A stretch of DNA of 62,881 bases, taken from contig JALJEE010001958.1 of NCBI GenBank assembly GCA_023231475.1, positions 1 through 62,881 of the forward strand, given 5' to 3'. Shown here piece after piece: positions 11,324 to 25,200 of the stretch (positions are counted from its first letter, which is position 1; each line of letters starts with the position of its first letter). The notes under the pieces are model-generated. The model made no database searches. It saw nothing but the letters and a program-made list of their open reading frames with translations, and was not told where the DNA came from. The position numbers and the translations under genes were made by a program. The DNA is from Seison nebaliae. Its lineage: Eukaryota; Rotifera; Pararotatoria; Seisonacea; Seisonidae.

Positions 11324-13215
11324 ATGTATAATGGAACAACGAACATTTTTAATTGGAAATTGATAATTATACTTATTTTTTCCTTATCGTTAATTAACGC
11401 CGCCAATAATCGGAGTTGTCATAAATGTTTGAGAAGAGTTAAACGAACAGTGAAAGAATCAGCAGTCAATCACTATCTTAGTCGATTACCCATTGTAAAA
11501 TATAATGGTTCGAGCGGTCCAGACACTGGTGAATATCCACATGATATCATCTCCGTTAAGCTACGACGTCGAGGTTTGGTCGTATTGCATGTAATCGGGT
11601 TATTCTACATGTTCATCGCACTCGCTATGGTTTGCGATGAATTTTTCGTTCCGTCCTTAGATGTCATTTGTGAGACATTAGTCATATCAGACGATGTGGC
11701 AGGTAACTTTATATTTAAATCATTGACATAATTAAATTTTCTGTATTTAGGTGCAACGTTCATGGCAGCCGGTGGTAGTGCGCCTGAATTATTCACATCA
11801 TTTATTGGAACGTTTGTCGCCAGATCTAATGTGGGTGTAGGAACGTTAATAATTTTTTATTTAAATTTTTTCTGCGACCTTTCTCTTTCAATAGTATTGT
11901 CGGTTCGGCTGTATTTAATATCTTATTCGTTATTGGTACATGTGCTATGGTGTCGAAAGAAATCTTACAATTGACATGGTGGCCCTTAGCCAGAGATTGC
12001 TTCTTCTATTCATTAGATTTAATTCTTCTTATCATATTCTTTACGGACGAACGAATCGACTGGTATGAATCGACCATTCTATTCTTGATGTATCTGGTTT
12101 ATGTGAGTTTCATGGCAAAGAATGACCAAATTGGCACAATAGTTCGTTCATGTTACGAGGGAAATAACAAAGTAGCGAATGTAGAAGAAGAAGCTGAAGA
12201 AGATAGAAATGCGACAAGATATTTAGGAATACAATTAGATACCGATAAACTCGAATCATCACCATCAAAACATGCAGCCACTGAATATTTAGGTGCGACG
12301 ATTACTCAAATTCAAATTCCTAAACTTCCTATCCCATTACGTGAGATCGAAGAATTAGAGTTGGTGGTTGATCCGCCGCCACCACCACCAGATCTTTCCC
12401 GAGTATCAGTCGATTCATCAGATCTCGCATTTCGTACCGATGCGGCCTATAGTGGAATACAGAAGGAGCGTTTTAAAAGTTCCACAAATGCTTCTCTGAT
12501 GGAGACGGATGAAGAAGAGAATGAACCATTAGATTTGACATGGCCGGATACGTTTTTCGAACGAGTCAATTATATTTTACTTGCTCCGATTATGTATCTG
12601 CTGTGGTTAACTTTACCTGATATGCGAATACCAGGAAAACAGAAATATTATTTCATTACATTCTTAGGTTCCATCATATGGATTGGTTTATATACTTATT
12701 TTATGGTATGGTGGGCGAATCAGGTTAGAATAACTTAAACTTTATTAATTGAATAAAAATAATAATGACAATAATTGTCAATTCGTACCTTATAGATTGG
12801 GGAAACAGTTCACGTTCCATCGTCTATTATGGGCTTGGTTGTATTGGCGGCAGGTACCAGTGTACCTGATTTGATTACATCAGTATTGGTCGCCAGAAAA
12901 GGTTTAGGTGACATGGCTGTATCATCATCGATCGGTTCGAATATTTTTGATGTGACAGTTGGATTGCCCATACCATGGATAATATTCGCTCTCGTCTACA
13001 ATGGACGAGCTGTCAACGTTGAGAGCGAAGGAATGTTTTGTGCGATGATATTATTATTTGCTATGTTAGTGGCCGTTATTACAACGATATCCTGTTCGAA
13101 CTGGAAGATGAAACGGTCGTTCGGAGTGACAATGTTTTGTTTATATTTCATATTTCTTTCATTTTCCTTATTGCTGGAGTATTCAATTATCCCATGTCCA
13201 ACCATTAAAATGTGA
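11324..13215 (+). CDS. K+-dependent Na+/Ca2+ exchanger (NCKX, SLC24 family)
   Basis: NCKX proteins extrude Ca2+ with K+ in exchange for Na+ across the plasma membrane. Exons 11324-11702, 11751-11844, 11895-12723 and 12796-13215 join in phase to 573 residues. Both family-defining alpha repeats are intact: [15 protein letters not shown] (acidic E at about residue 139) with [14 protein letters not shown], and [13 protein letters not shown] (acidic D at about residue 459) with [18 protein letters not shown] hydrophobic N-terminal segment ([17 protein letters not shown]) acts as signal or first span. Between the two membrane halves is a large cytosolic loop, acidic and with a PPPPPP run ([15 protein letters not shown]). 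The AATAAA at 13321 lies inside the convergent GPCR gene, so transcripts probably overlap. The exact SLC24 member cannot be assigned by eye. Confidence 0.93.
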
Positions 13216-13223
13216 ATTATCGC

Positions 13224-14711
13224 TTAAATTACTGATTTCTTTGTGCATAAAAAAATATTCTTGAAATTCTCAAAAACTTCTTTTCTCGCTTTCACGAAAT
13301 TTCTTCCGAGAAATGAGTATAATAAAAAATTTACAGACGAATTAATTACAGTTGCCGTCGTATTGATTGCGATTGTTAAACGATAATCGGCAACCATTCT
13401 TTCATAACTCACATCGAATCTTCTATCGACTAACAGATATTTTAAGTTTAAATAAAATTTCGGTATACTACTCACCAGCAACAACACAACGATTAAGACT
13501 AGTGTCAAAGTGATTTTACTTTCACTTCGACGTTGTTTCACTGCACTACTGGTGAGATCGATGTTGTTCTTCACATTGTTTGTAGATTGTTGTAATTTTT
13601 TGGAAGTTTTAAATCTGTCAATTGTCAATTTCTTTTTCGTCTTTAAAATTTTCGTTAATATTTTTACCAACATCGAATTGAGAATTAATAAGCAAATAAA
13701 AGGGATGAAAAATCCGATGAGCATATGAATGACGAAATAATATTTGTATCTGAATGCCACAAATTGATTTTCTTGTTTAATGAATTGATTGTGAAAGATG
13801 TTTGTAGAGTTTATTAATTCTGTATTGTTTTGAGTGGTAGCAATCATCGTTCTCAAATGATTTGCCAACAACAGAAAGAAACTGTTTATTTTTTTCTTCT
13901 TCTCTAACGAAATGACTTGATTATGAAAATGTGCAGAAGAAAATCGCTTCTTTACATAACTTAAATATTCATTCCTTGAAACGAATTGTTCATTGTTCCT
14001 CTTATAAGCTGTGTACAGATTAGATAATCGTTTAGCTAAACCACATTCAACGATGATATTATTCCATTTGCCAATACAGAAATTAGTTGTTTCATACGTC
14101 CCAATTTCACACGACCAGACGATGATGAGACTACAAAGAATTATGAGAAGGCAAATTAATTTTGTCTTCTGACCATGACAAAATCTACAAGAGAAATTTT
14201 TTGATTGTTTTAATGGTTGCGTCGGTGATAAAACGGTGGAAGCAATCTTTTCTTCAGGTTTATTTGACGGATTTTTAGAAATATGATAATCTACTTGGAG
14301 AGTTGATTGATCTCTAGAGAATCGTTGACGTAAAACTGTAACCGGTTTCCTTAGTGAGACTTGTTTGGTTTTATTGGAAGAAAAATGTGAAATTGTTATA
14401 TAACGGTCGAATGCCACAGCTACCGTAATAAACCGCATAGCTATCAACAAACTGTTCGTTAACGGAACTAGAAATTGTCGAATTGAGTTGTTCAATTTGA
14501 TTTGGCGAAGAAATGTATGTGGAATGAAGAGGAGAAGTACAATGATGTTTATCGATGATAATGACACCAGATATTGAAGACTTGAAGTTTTTGGCATACA
14601 TTTTCGACTGAAAATAAGTAACGATAAAATATTCCCACCAATTCCAATACAAATGAATATTGGACATACAATTTCATAGAGGACTCGTGATAAAATTTCT
14701 TCGAAAGTCAT
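13224..14711 (-). CDS. Rhodopsin-type GPCR, probable neuropeptide receptor
   Basis: Single exon, 495 residues, from the ATG at 14711. TM1 carries GGNILSLLIF, TM2 LQYLVSLSSINIIVLLLF, TM3 ends in AFDRYITISH (the DRY motif), TM5 HMLIGFFIPFICLLIL, TM6 TLTLVLIVVLLLVSSIPKF and TM7 TVINSSVNFLLYSF, a variant of NPxxY common among invertebrate FMRFamide/thyrotropin-releasing-hormone-like receptors. Oddities: intracellular loop 2 is about 65 residues, extracellular loop 2 is over 100 residues with Lys runs and several NxT/S sites, and TM6 lacks a clear CWxP. The ligand cannot be read from sequence; a peptide is likely. Its stop is 8 bases from that of NCKX on the other strand. Confidence 0.85.
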   Translation of the reverse strand: MTFEEILSRVLYEIVCPIFICIGIGGNILSLLIFSRKCMPKTSSLQYLVSLSSINIIVLLLFIPHTFLRQIKLNNSIRQFLVPLTNSLLIAMRFITVAVAFDRYITISHFSSNKTKQVSLRKPVTVLRQRFSRDQSTLQVDYHISKNPSNKPEEKIASTVLSPTQPLKQSKNFSCRFCHGQKTKLICLLIILCSLIIVWSCEIGTYETTNFCIGKWNNIIVECGLAKRLSNLYTAYKRNNEQFVSRNEYLSYVKKRFSSAHFHNQVISLEKKKKINSFFLLLANHLRTMIATTQNNTELINSTNIFHNQFIKQENQFVAFRYKYYFVIHMLIGFFIPFICLLILNSMLVKILTKILKTKKKLTIDRFKTSKKLQQSTNNVKNNIDLTSSAVKQRRSESKITLTLVLIVVLLLVSSIPKFYLNLKYLLVDRRFDVSYERMVADYRLTIAINTTATVINSSVNFLLYSFLGRNFVKARKEVFENFKNIFLCTKKSVI

Positions 14712-17700
14712 TTCTACAAATATCTTAAAACATATTCCGATAATATTGATAATTTTTTTGAAGTGAAGATATTATTCAGAAAAGATAGAATGAATGTTTT
14801 TCTAATAATAGATAAAGAAAAAATATATATCAGTTTTTCTCATTTCTAATGAGTATTAGTGATTAATTGAATAATCATAGAAAAAAGATGAATTCATCAT
14901 TTCCTTCACTTTTTCCAATAACTGTTCAGTTTTGACATTATTATACCATTAATCACAAATACCTACAATCGACAACATTTGTACATCGGTAAAGAGTGAT
15001 GTTATTGGATAGTTTATCATATTGCAAGATTAAAAGTAGAATAATATTAAAAATAGACAACAATTTTACTTTTATAAAATGCCATGAAAGTAAAAAATCA
15101 AAACTAAAAATATCCCGAAAATATATTGTCACGAAAATAATAAAATAATGGAAAATCTTTATTTCAATAACGGTAATTTAATATGTTAATAGACTTATCC
15201 CTCTTATACTTATTAGTTTATGAAACTTCAGTTTACGTATCTTACAATTTATAAAGTTTATTACGTTATGATAAACGAACTCCACATTCTCCTTCAAAAA
15301 CATCCATCAATTTTAATATTCTTAAAATATTATTGGAGTGTATTGGGAAATTTTTGATAGGATCTTATAAACAAATTTCCTAGGCGAATTTCCCTTTTAT
15401 TTAGTAGGTAAATAACTTTTGCATTAGACCGATGGGCCACTTTCCGATTCAGGAAATACATTTTCCTAACATGTTTAATCTCATTTCGGTAAAAAATGCG
15501 AATTTTTATTATTATCATTTCTTAAATTTTATTGACATTTTTTTGATTCATATCTATCAAATTCCAATATATTTCTTCAGTTTTTCGATTGACACATATT
15601 CAAATGAATGGAAAATAATTGTTAAAAGCATACGTTTCTGGATACTAAAAGCTAGTTTAGATTTATTTTTCTTGCTAAATCGACTCGAATAAAGAAGTTC
15701 ATACAATTCTATGATTAATTGTTTGTTTAGGATTTATTTATTCCGAAGGTTTCTAATGCATTTCTCTTTGAAATCTGTTGTCGCTGTCTATTTAGTATAT
15801 TGTCATGTTAAGCTCCTTAAGAGCACTCTCCTTTCATTATTGGAAAAGACAGTAAAGTTACGAAAAAATTCCTTTGGGAAGTATTCTTCTCGTCTGAAAT
15901 TTTTCGTCCAAGTAAACAAACAGATTACAGGCGAATAATAAAAAATGTATAGTACTAACGTATTCAGTTCAATAATAATGACATATCAATTCATAAAAGC
16001 TATTCCTAATCTAAAATTGACACATTTCAGTTCAACTATACCAATAAATCCACTTATACTATTTTCAAAAGAGAAGAGATATTTCACCCTAACTAATAAA
16101 AAAGATTAATGAATATTCACCAAACCTAAGAACAATTTACAGACAAAAATCCTAAATTAAAATTTTAATAATTTTTCTATTCAATCTAATAAATATTAAT
16201 AACCACTGACTGAAATGTTGCCGAAGGAAAAGCAGGAATAAAGGAGATCCATATATTCAGTACGATAACTCTCAATCATATGTTAGAAATTGATCAGGTT
16301 TTAGTGTGTTGTACGAAATAAGTGAGTCGTATAAATGAAATCGAATCGAAAGTAAGAATAATGAAGGATTATTATAACTCTGTGGAAATTTGAATACACT
16401 CTAAATAAGTAGCCTGGAAAATTTGAAGATTGTACTATGTATTAGGTCGCTAAAAAACTTCTCAATATCAGAATCTTCTATAGATAATCCATGATACACC
16501 TGGACAAGTGAGTTGACCTGCGAGAAGTATTATAAACTAAACCTGTCAAATATTTATAATACAAAATGAGCAAAAAAGAACAATAAGAATTTCTAATGAG
16601 CAATTATGTCCATTCCTCGTCTACAACAATTGACAGTGATCAATACGGAAATTGATGAATTTATTGGGAACGATAAGTCATGTCAGATTAAGCATAACTT
16701 ATTAGTTGTTTATTAAGAATTTGGGAAACAAAATAATAACCTTATTTTACTATTGCCTATACACCCGAAAGGATATATAATTTATGCAAAAAATCCACTT
16801 TAATTTTCACCAAATAATGCAGATTAATTAGGTTCCTTATCAATAAACAAAAAAAATAAATATATACTAAATCCCATCCTGACAAGTTCCGACAGATAAA
16901 TATTAAGATTGCAGCAACTAATTGTTGATTTTATCCATCCTTGGTTACAGAATACAAAGAGGTAAAATCAAATTTTAGAGGTTCATCTAAAAAAATAAGT
17001 AAATAGTCCCAAGTGTCCACGTACTTATTATGTCTATAACAATCCTTTTAATTATGCATCAAACTCAAATTATTCAAGCGGTGCAGAAATGTTTAGAATG
17101 TTACATATTCAATCAGAACATATGAAATAAAATTCCTATTTACAATGTTAAATATATTTACTTATACTTCACATATATATATTCAATAATTTTTCATTTC
17201 AAAATTAAAATTTTTGTCATTAAATCTTTTCCGACATGTCTCTATTAGAAAGAATGAAATAAACTTGCTCAACTAGGAAAAAATAATATAGATATAATAA
17301 TAATCTTTATCTTCTCCTCGATACTTAAAAATCAAGTATGTCTAGGAGAATATGAATAATAGTATAATGTGGAGGATTAAAATTAATTAGCAAATTCTCA
17401 TAAAACAAGAGAGTAACGAGAGTGGATAAATGATTTACGAAACAAAAATGTCCCATGAGATAATATGAAAGAATCATCATTTCTTATAATTCCTTCAAGA
17501 TAATTTACGGAAATGATGTAGTTAACTATTACTTGTTAATTGTTCTTCGTTTTGACCCTTGGCTTCTTACAATTATCGGGCACTAACTATTTCTTTGGAA
17601 TTATAAACATCTCTATTGACAAAAAATAATTATTCAAAATGCAAATACAATTCTTAATGGACATATATACATACTATATACATATATAAAACTAAACCAT

Positions 17701-19239
17701 AAGAATCCTTAAACAAAATTCTTAAAAATAAATAAAAAATATTAATCAATTTTTTTTGAAAGTTGGGGGTCATTCTTTAGCTAATTATTACCATAAGTGA
17801 CGCACATTAATCTTAATATCTTATTTGCTTCTCCCGTTGAATCATTTTAGCTATTCTTCCTCTTTATTACACATTAATTCAAATATTCATAGAGAAAATA
17901 TTACACAATTTCTTGTTAAACTTTATGGTTTAAATTGAAAAACTTATCAAAATAAAACGCTAAATTGAAATAATTAAAAAAGTAATATTATGTTTTATTC
18001 ATGTTACTTAAACTACTAACATACTAACTATCAGACTTTGTAATTTGATGCTCGACTGAAGAAAAATAGAGAAAAACATCATAAAAATATGAAATAATTA
18101 ATTATTAGGATCGAGAATGAAAGACATTCAATTTATATTAATCTTGGGTAACATAAGACATGAAAAACATTCCGTAATCAAATAAGATGTTTCTAACTAA
18201 CATAAATGATCCAAAAGAGAATGGAGATATTCAGTAGAACATTGTTAGGAAAAAACGATATTTGTTGCACAGAATATGTTCAGGATGGATGTCGAATGAA
18301 TAATATTAATATGACGGATGGTACGATGGTATGATATGGTTTACATCGGCGATGAATGTTAAGATGGTAATGTAGGTCTGGTAATGAAAAGATGGAAATG
18401 AAATAGAGTTAAATAATTTGCTTAAATCTTTCTTCCTTTATATCTCGTCAGTAAGGGTAAAGATATAAGAGATAACAGAGGAATATAGTTAGGCAAGCAC
18501 AAGAACATAAATAGGATAGTAGTCCAGAAGGATTCAATAAAGAAGTGATAGTTCAGTTTACTGAAACAGCCCACACCCCATTAATAAACCTATTTGTGTT
18601 GTTTTATGGGAATTAACTTATCCTACAAATTATTTCGTTTAAAACAATTCTGATAATGAGAATAGTGACATATTATGTAATTGCTGTTGTACATCTGTTA
18701 ATGAATTTCCATTGATCTTTCGATGACAGCCAGGTATTGAACGATGTACATACATATATTCTTCTCAACTAGATGGTCTTGTTCTCTACTTCAATCTTAC
18801 AACATTTTTACGTAATATTAATGATTTCTACTGAACGAATAATGGACAATGTAGGAGGAGTATAATAAAGTAGTCGTTGTAAATTTTTCTTTTGTTTATT
18901 ATTTTCCCGTAAATTAACACTTATTATAGCGTATGACTGATAAATAAAGTTTTCATTCTTGAACTTTTGATGAGTTTCATACTTCCATAAACACTCACTG
19001 AACTAACTGCACAAAATAAATTGGACTACTTAAAATAATTTATTGGAACTCGACTATTTAAGGAAGTAAGAGGGGAAGGAATTGGAATGATGAAAGAAAG
19101 AAATTATCGATGATAATTCATTTATTCTTTGTTGTGTCAAAAAAGGAGAAGTAACGAGCCATGCCTTAAGTTACATAAAAAGAAAAATTAATATACGAAA
19201 ATCAAAGTTTTCCTTTGGTCGTCTGTATCAATTTTTTTA
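14712..19239. other. 4.5-kb AT-rich stretch with no gene seen
   Basis: Stops are frequent in all frames. The longest frames (15330-15518 on -, 15432-15692 and 15711-15938 on +) are rich in Phe, Ile, Tyr and Asn as expected from translated AT-rich DNA and show no domain, splice partner or codon bias like the real genes. I see no tRNA, snRNA or transposon ends. It lies between the 5' side of the GPCR gene and the 3' end of the ABCA gene and may hold GPCR regulatory sequence. Confidence 0.5.
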
Positions 19240-22200
19240 CTAGGATGTCTCATGCAGTCGGCGAATTCTCTGTTTTACCATTTCCCTTCGTTCTTCTCCA
19301 TTTAAACTGCACTTGGCAAAACTGAGAAATACCTGTTCTAATGATGTTTGACATAACGTGAATTCATCGAGCAGAAGGAAAATAGGAAATTCTGAAGGAA
19401 ACTGACTCACATTATCCATTTCTTTCAGTTGCTCATTCTCTTTCATTTTCATGTTTAATCGTCGAAATACTTCCGATATTGTGATGTTTTGATAATTCGG
19501 ATGATTCATGTCACCTATTTTCAGTAGGAATTGTAAACGAAGATGATTAATCTCTTTCAGTTCACAATACCGTTCTCCGCCTAATAGTGTGATTATTTCA
19601 CGAGCGAGTTCATTCATCGAATTCATGAACATGCTACTTTTCGTTGTTGCTCCCGATTTTCGTCGTCTCGGGTACTGTAGAAAAATGGATCTCTCTGTCC
19701 ACGAATCTCCCAAATCGCGAAGACCACTGAATTTCCTCATTAACCCGAGATAGCGACTTCGGCTTAGTAATTTTATGTTGAGCAAATAACCATCACCGAA
19801 TTTCGATTTTAATTCTTGGACAGTTCCTAAACAACGGAACATTCCATTGACCATGATGCACAATCGGGTGCACAATGCTTCGCATTCCTCCATCGAATGA
19901 GAAGTTAAAACTATAGAACTGAATATATGGAAATGTGAAGAATTCGTTAAACTCAACTAACATATCAGTTGTTTGACGAATAAACTTGACCACATCCCAC
20001 AAAAATCTTCTCGCCCCGACATCCATCCCACTGGTCGGTTCATCTAATAAGATCACTGCTGGATTTCCTATCAATGTGATGGCCGTACATAATTTTCTTT
20101 TATTGCCCATACTATATTTGCATGTGGTAATTTTAGCATAATTTTCTAAATTCATAATTCGTATCAAATAACTGGTAATTGCGTTACTTACAGACCATTT
20201 CAGGCCTCGAATGCGACAATAAAATAATAAATGTTCTTCTCCCGTTAAATCATCGAATAAGGTGTCAATTTGTGAACAATAACCGATATGCTTTCTCGCC
20301 TTTATTGAAAAATGAGATGATTAAGAAATCATTATAATACTAAATTACTAATCACCTCAACATGATTCTTGATGATACTATGACCTTTGATATACACATC
20401 ACCTAAAGATGGTAATGTTTCTCCTATAATCATTTTGAAAGTGGTCGATTTTCCTGCACCATTTACTCCCAATAATCCGAAACATTCAGACTTTTGAATG
20501 CCCAAAGTCAATGGATAGACGGCTATCAGAAATAAATAATAAAATAATAATAATATGAAAGAAAAAGAAACCAATGAAATTCCCTTTAAATACTTTCGTT
20601 ACGTTGTCTAGAACTACAACATAATGAGGATTAGAAGAAACGGACTGATCATTGCCTGATGCACGATTATCCAAATAATCCTGTACTTTCTTCTTTTCAT
20701 TCTGAACGTCTAAATCATCAGTCCAAATGATCTTCTCTTTATACTGATCCATATTCTCCATATTCTCGAAAGTCGACAAAGAGAAATGATCACTTTTTAA
20801 TGATAATTTTACATGTTCGATATTCGGATCATCCAGGTGTCGTAAGAAAACTTCTTCTTTCTTCTCTAACGAAAATACCATTTGAATATTCCTCAATATT
20901 CGGTAATGAAAGATTTTGCTCAATCTCGATCTAATCTTCATCATTAGAGAAGATTGTAGAAGGAGTAACAATCCCGTATAGAAGACAGCATGTGCAAGAA
21001 ATGTTAAATATCCTCGTGTAACACCAGGTTTGTACCATTCGAAATATGAGTCAGTATAACGTAGACACCGATATTTACAAGTCTTTCGACAACATGGTGA
21101 CTGTCGAGAGAGTAAAGGAATTTCACAAAACCTTCTCATCTCGTCTTTCTCACACACAGCTTTTATTCGGAAGTTCGAATACTGGTCTGCTATACTACAA
21201 ATGAAAGAATAACTGATAAAGATTCCACGAAATGCATCATCTATCGTATCGCTCAATTCTATATAGCAGAACAGAGAAAGACGTTTCTTCAACAATGAAA
21301 CTTTAAAGAAAAACTTTTCATTTTGAGTTTGGAATTTTGAAGAATCATTGTCAGAACCCACAAGATGAGACTAGTGGCGAAATTGAAGAAGAATGTAAAG
21401 GCGAAAGCGGCGGATGGCGATCGAAACAATCGAGCCACTAAATGTAGAAGTGGGATAGTTGCAACAAAATAGAAATTGCAATTCAACCAAAATATTAATG
21501 ATCTTATACCCATGAATGCTGGAATTGGAAAGATAATAAATAACATTAGAAATAAAATGAACCTTCCATTCTCGTCGCATAAAAGGTAATCAAGACGAAT
21601 ATTGAAGTAATATTCAGGAAGAACATGTCGTAAATGAAGAAAGCGGAGAAATAAACAAGAGATGACACTCCCATTATATTTTGAATAGTTTTAGTTTGAC
21701 TCTCCTTTAACTCTCTTACCACTGGCATAATGGACATTGCGGTGACGATAGTGTAACCGAAGAGAATGCAACTATTAATAACACTTGCCTCCGTCCTTAA
21801 CAATTTCCTATTCTGCAGAAAAAATTACAATAGATGAAGTTAATTACTGAACTTGAATGATGTGTTTCTTCGTCTTCGGTAACGGATGTAGACTAGTCCG
21901 AATAAAGACATCCGATCTATTTGCAAGATATCGACTAACTGCTTCATAGAACATGGCTACTGTTGTCGGGGCTGAATGATAAGCGAGATTATTGTATCCA
22001 AGAATAGCTGTAAGATTAGTCATGTTTGTATTCCTTTCAGCATATAATAAATCAGCGCCAATTATATGTTGGTAATGAAGAGACACTAAAGAATATTGAT
22101 GACCGATGCATAAGAGATAGACATCAATTTCTCCAAAAGTTAAATTATGACAAATATTCTTATATGAATCCTTATTCTTTTGGTGGATGTAATTGGAGGA

Positions 22201-25200
22201 ATTGCAAAAATTAAATGGGCAATAAATTTCACGTACACTCACTCGCTCACCGTTATCTTCGATCATGCTCATGTACGTTTGGGTGAATAACGGATCTACG
22301 TATTGAGTAGCATCGTATGGTACTGTCATGTAATGTCGGAGTATATTATGGAATACTTTACTCTCAGTTGGTTCCTTCAAATAATTTTTTATATCAAATT
22401 TCCTTTCAGTCGTTCCCTCAACTTCAAATGAGAGACAATGAGAACATCAGATAGAAGAATTAAGAAAAAACTATTTAGACGTTGAATGATGAATGTTGCC
22501 AAAATGACAAAGATCGGCACACATAATAATCGTCCAATAGTCATGAAAATGTGTCGACGAGAAATCGTAAATAATTTAACGAGTAAAGCATATAATTGCA
22601 ACAACGTTAATTGGAAACCAATAACATAATTTTTTGAATCAACTTGCATTCTTCTTAACTTATAATTTTGCTTCGAATTACCAAATGTAGAACTTTCTCC
22701 TGTTTCCCACATTGTCTCTGTCTTATTCGACGGACTGTTATAATTTGACGTTACTGTACTTTCAGGTGGAATTTTTTCATATCTTAAATACAAATTATTC
22801 GAATTATTATTATTATTCTCATAAGAATCTCTAGTTGCAATTAGATTGAACTTATGATCTCTTATATCATTTACTTCATCATTTCTCTCTCGAGAATATT
22901 GTGGTAGATTGTGGAAATTCGATAAATAACTGTAACCAAAAAATAATTGTTGTAATATTTTTCGACGATTTTCGCGTGATCTGTTTGAGAAAAAAGAAAT
23001 GATTTTGTTGTCATCCCATTCTATACCTAAAAAGTTACAATACATATGACAACATTCCATATTGAATCGGAAGGCATCGAAAGTGTCGTTGAGAGGAATG
23101 TGTTTTTGATTAATTTCATCCAAATCGATATCAATAATGTTGGCACATCTGTTCAGGAATAAGAAGAATTCATAAGTAAATTCGTCGTTATCCATGTTGG
23201 CAAATGGCAAATTGGATGGTTGTCGGTACGAAGTGGCATTCTTGTTGAAGTTGGGATAAATTTCTGAATTTGGTGTAACATTTGGAATCTGATTCGATTG
23301 AGAGAATGGAGTTTGAGGAAATAAACTTTCTGAACTATGATGATTTCTTATTCGTTTCATCAAATTACAAATTGCGCTTTCGTGCATTTCCGCAATTTTC
23401 AAGAAAATTTCCTCTAATGTCTTAACGGTAAGTCCATAATTGAGAATTCCTAAATTTTCTGCTTCATCGTCCAACTGTTTGAGAAGGACATTAAATGTAT
23501 TGACGGAAGAGTTGGGCAGGACGACAGATAATTCCTGATGTTGTTCTGAATAATATTTATCGGCTGTGGTATTTGCCACTCGGATATCTTCCTCTAATTT
23601 ATCACGAATGAATTTGATGATTTTCCTGACATCGGAATTTGCACGAACTGACATAATTAAATGGTAACCAATAGCTACAAAGTGGAATGAAAATAAATTG
23701 TTGAACTTTAATTACATTTTTGGAAAAATAACCATATTTTTGTTTTAGAAATAATAAAGATCCATAGCACACCAATTTGCCTTGGGTCAATATGGCGATT
23801 CTATCACCAACAATTTCTGCTTCATCCATATAATGAGTTGTCAGGACAAGACAACGACCTCTCTCCTTCTCTTTCAAATAAAGTTGCCAACTACTTTTTC
23901 TTGCTTCCGGATCCATTCCAGATGAAGGTTCGTCCAAAATGATACATGGAGAATTGCCCGACATCGCAATTGCTACACATAACTTCCTCTTTTGTCCACC
24001 CGATAACTGATGAACATATGAGTGATACTTCGATGACATATCCAAATTATTCAGTAGATAATTGATTTGATGTTTATCGTTTTCGAAGAAATCATTTCTC
24101 GTCAAGAAACCTCTTTTCGTCAATTGTGATTCCTGCAAATGTTTTAAGGAGAGGAAGAGATTGAGATGCTCGATCACCGTCAAATTATGGAACAAGATAT
24201 TATACTGCGGACATAAACTAATCATTGTATGAGCAAAATGATCATTAATTGTTGCACGTAGACCATTTATATAAATTTCACCACCGCTCGATTCCAAACT
24301 ACCTGTTACAAGAGAAAAAGATTAAATTCTTCAATAATGTTTGATAAAACTTTTTGGAGTTTGTTAAACTTATTTTACAATTTATATTATTAGTAATTAT
24401 TATTTTTAATGAAAATATTATATGCTTAAGCATAATTATTTGGAAGGGAAGAAGAACCTGTTAATATTGACACTAATGTTGATTTGCCTGCTCCATTATG
24501 TCCAAGAATTACACTTATCTCATCAAACATCATCTGAATATTTAAATTGTCTAATGCTACTGTCCCATTCGGATACACCTTCCTTAAATTCCTCACACAA
24601 ATCCCAATTTCTAAATTGGCCGGCAATTCCTCAACCAACTCCTCAAAGTCACTATTTCTAATGAAATCATTCTTCTCTCTTGATAATTCATTAGCATGCC
24701 ATTTAAATGGATAAAGATAATGTTTGGCAACTCCATATTTCCCAGGCCATATATTCATCAAATATACAGTAATTAAGACGTAGGGCATATTACTCAGGCA
24801 TAGCATTATCATAACGTAACCGATGGCTATGGAATTGTCGGCGGAAACTTCTTGGAAGATATTGTCCCATTTCATTTTAACGTTATTAATGTCATAACTC
24901 GAAAAGATTTTGCACGAAATACCCAACGCAAGATTTGGCACGAGACATGCCAAGACCTTATTGAAATAGGAGATTGAATCGTAACTCATGGTAATGTTGA
25001 AGAAGGGCAAATAAGAAGTTAACCAAATAAATGTTGTACCGACAGCAGCAGAAGTGCTTCGATGGAAGATTGCTCCACAAGCACAAGCGAATGAGATGGA
25101 TGAAATCGAATAGCAAATGTAGAACATTAGAATTATAGGAAAAGGTGCGTTCGATAACATCAACTTCTTAAAAGGGCCATTATATACTTTAATGGGTATT

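Noticed and set aside
15330-15938. Three frames of 62-86 codons in the gene-free block
   Set aside because: Rich in Phe/Ile/Tyr/Asn, overlapping on both strands, no features.
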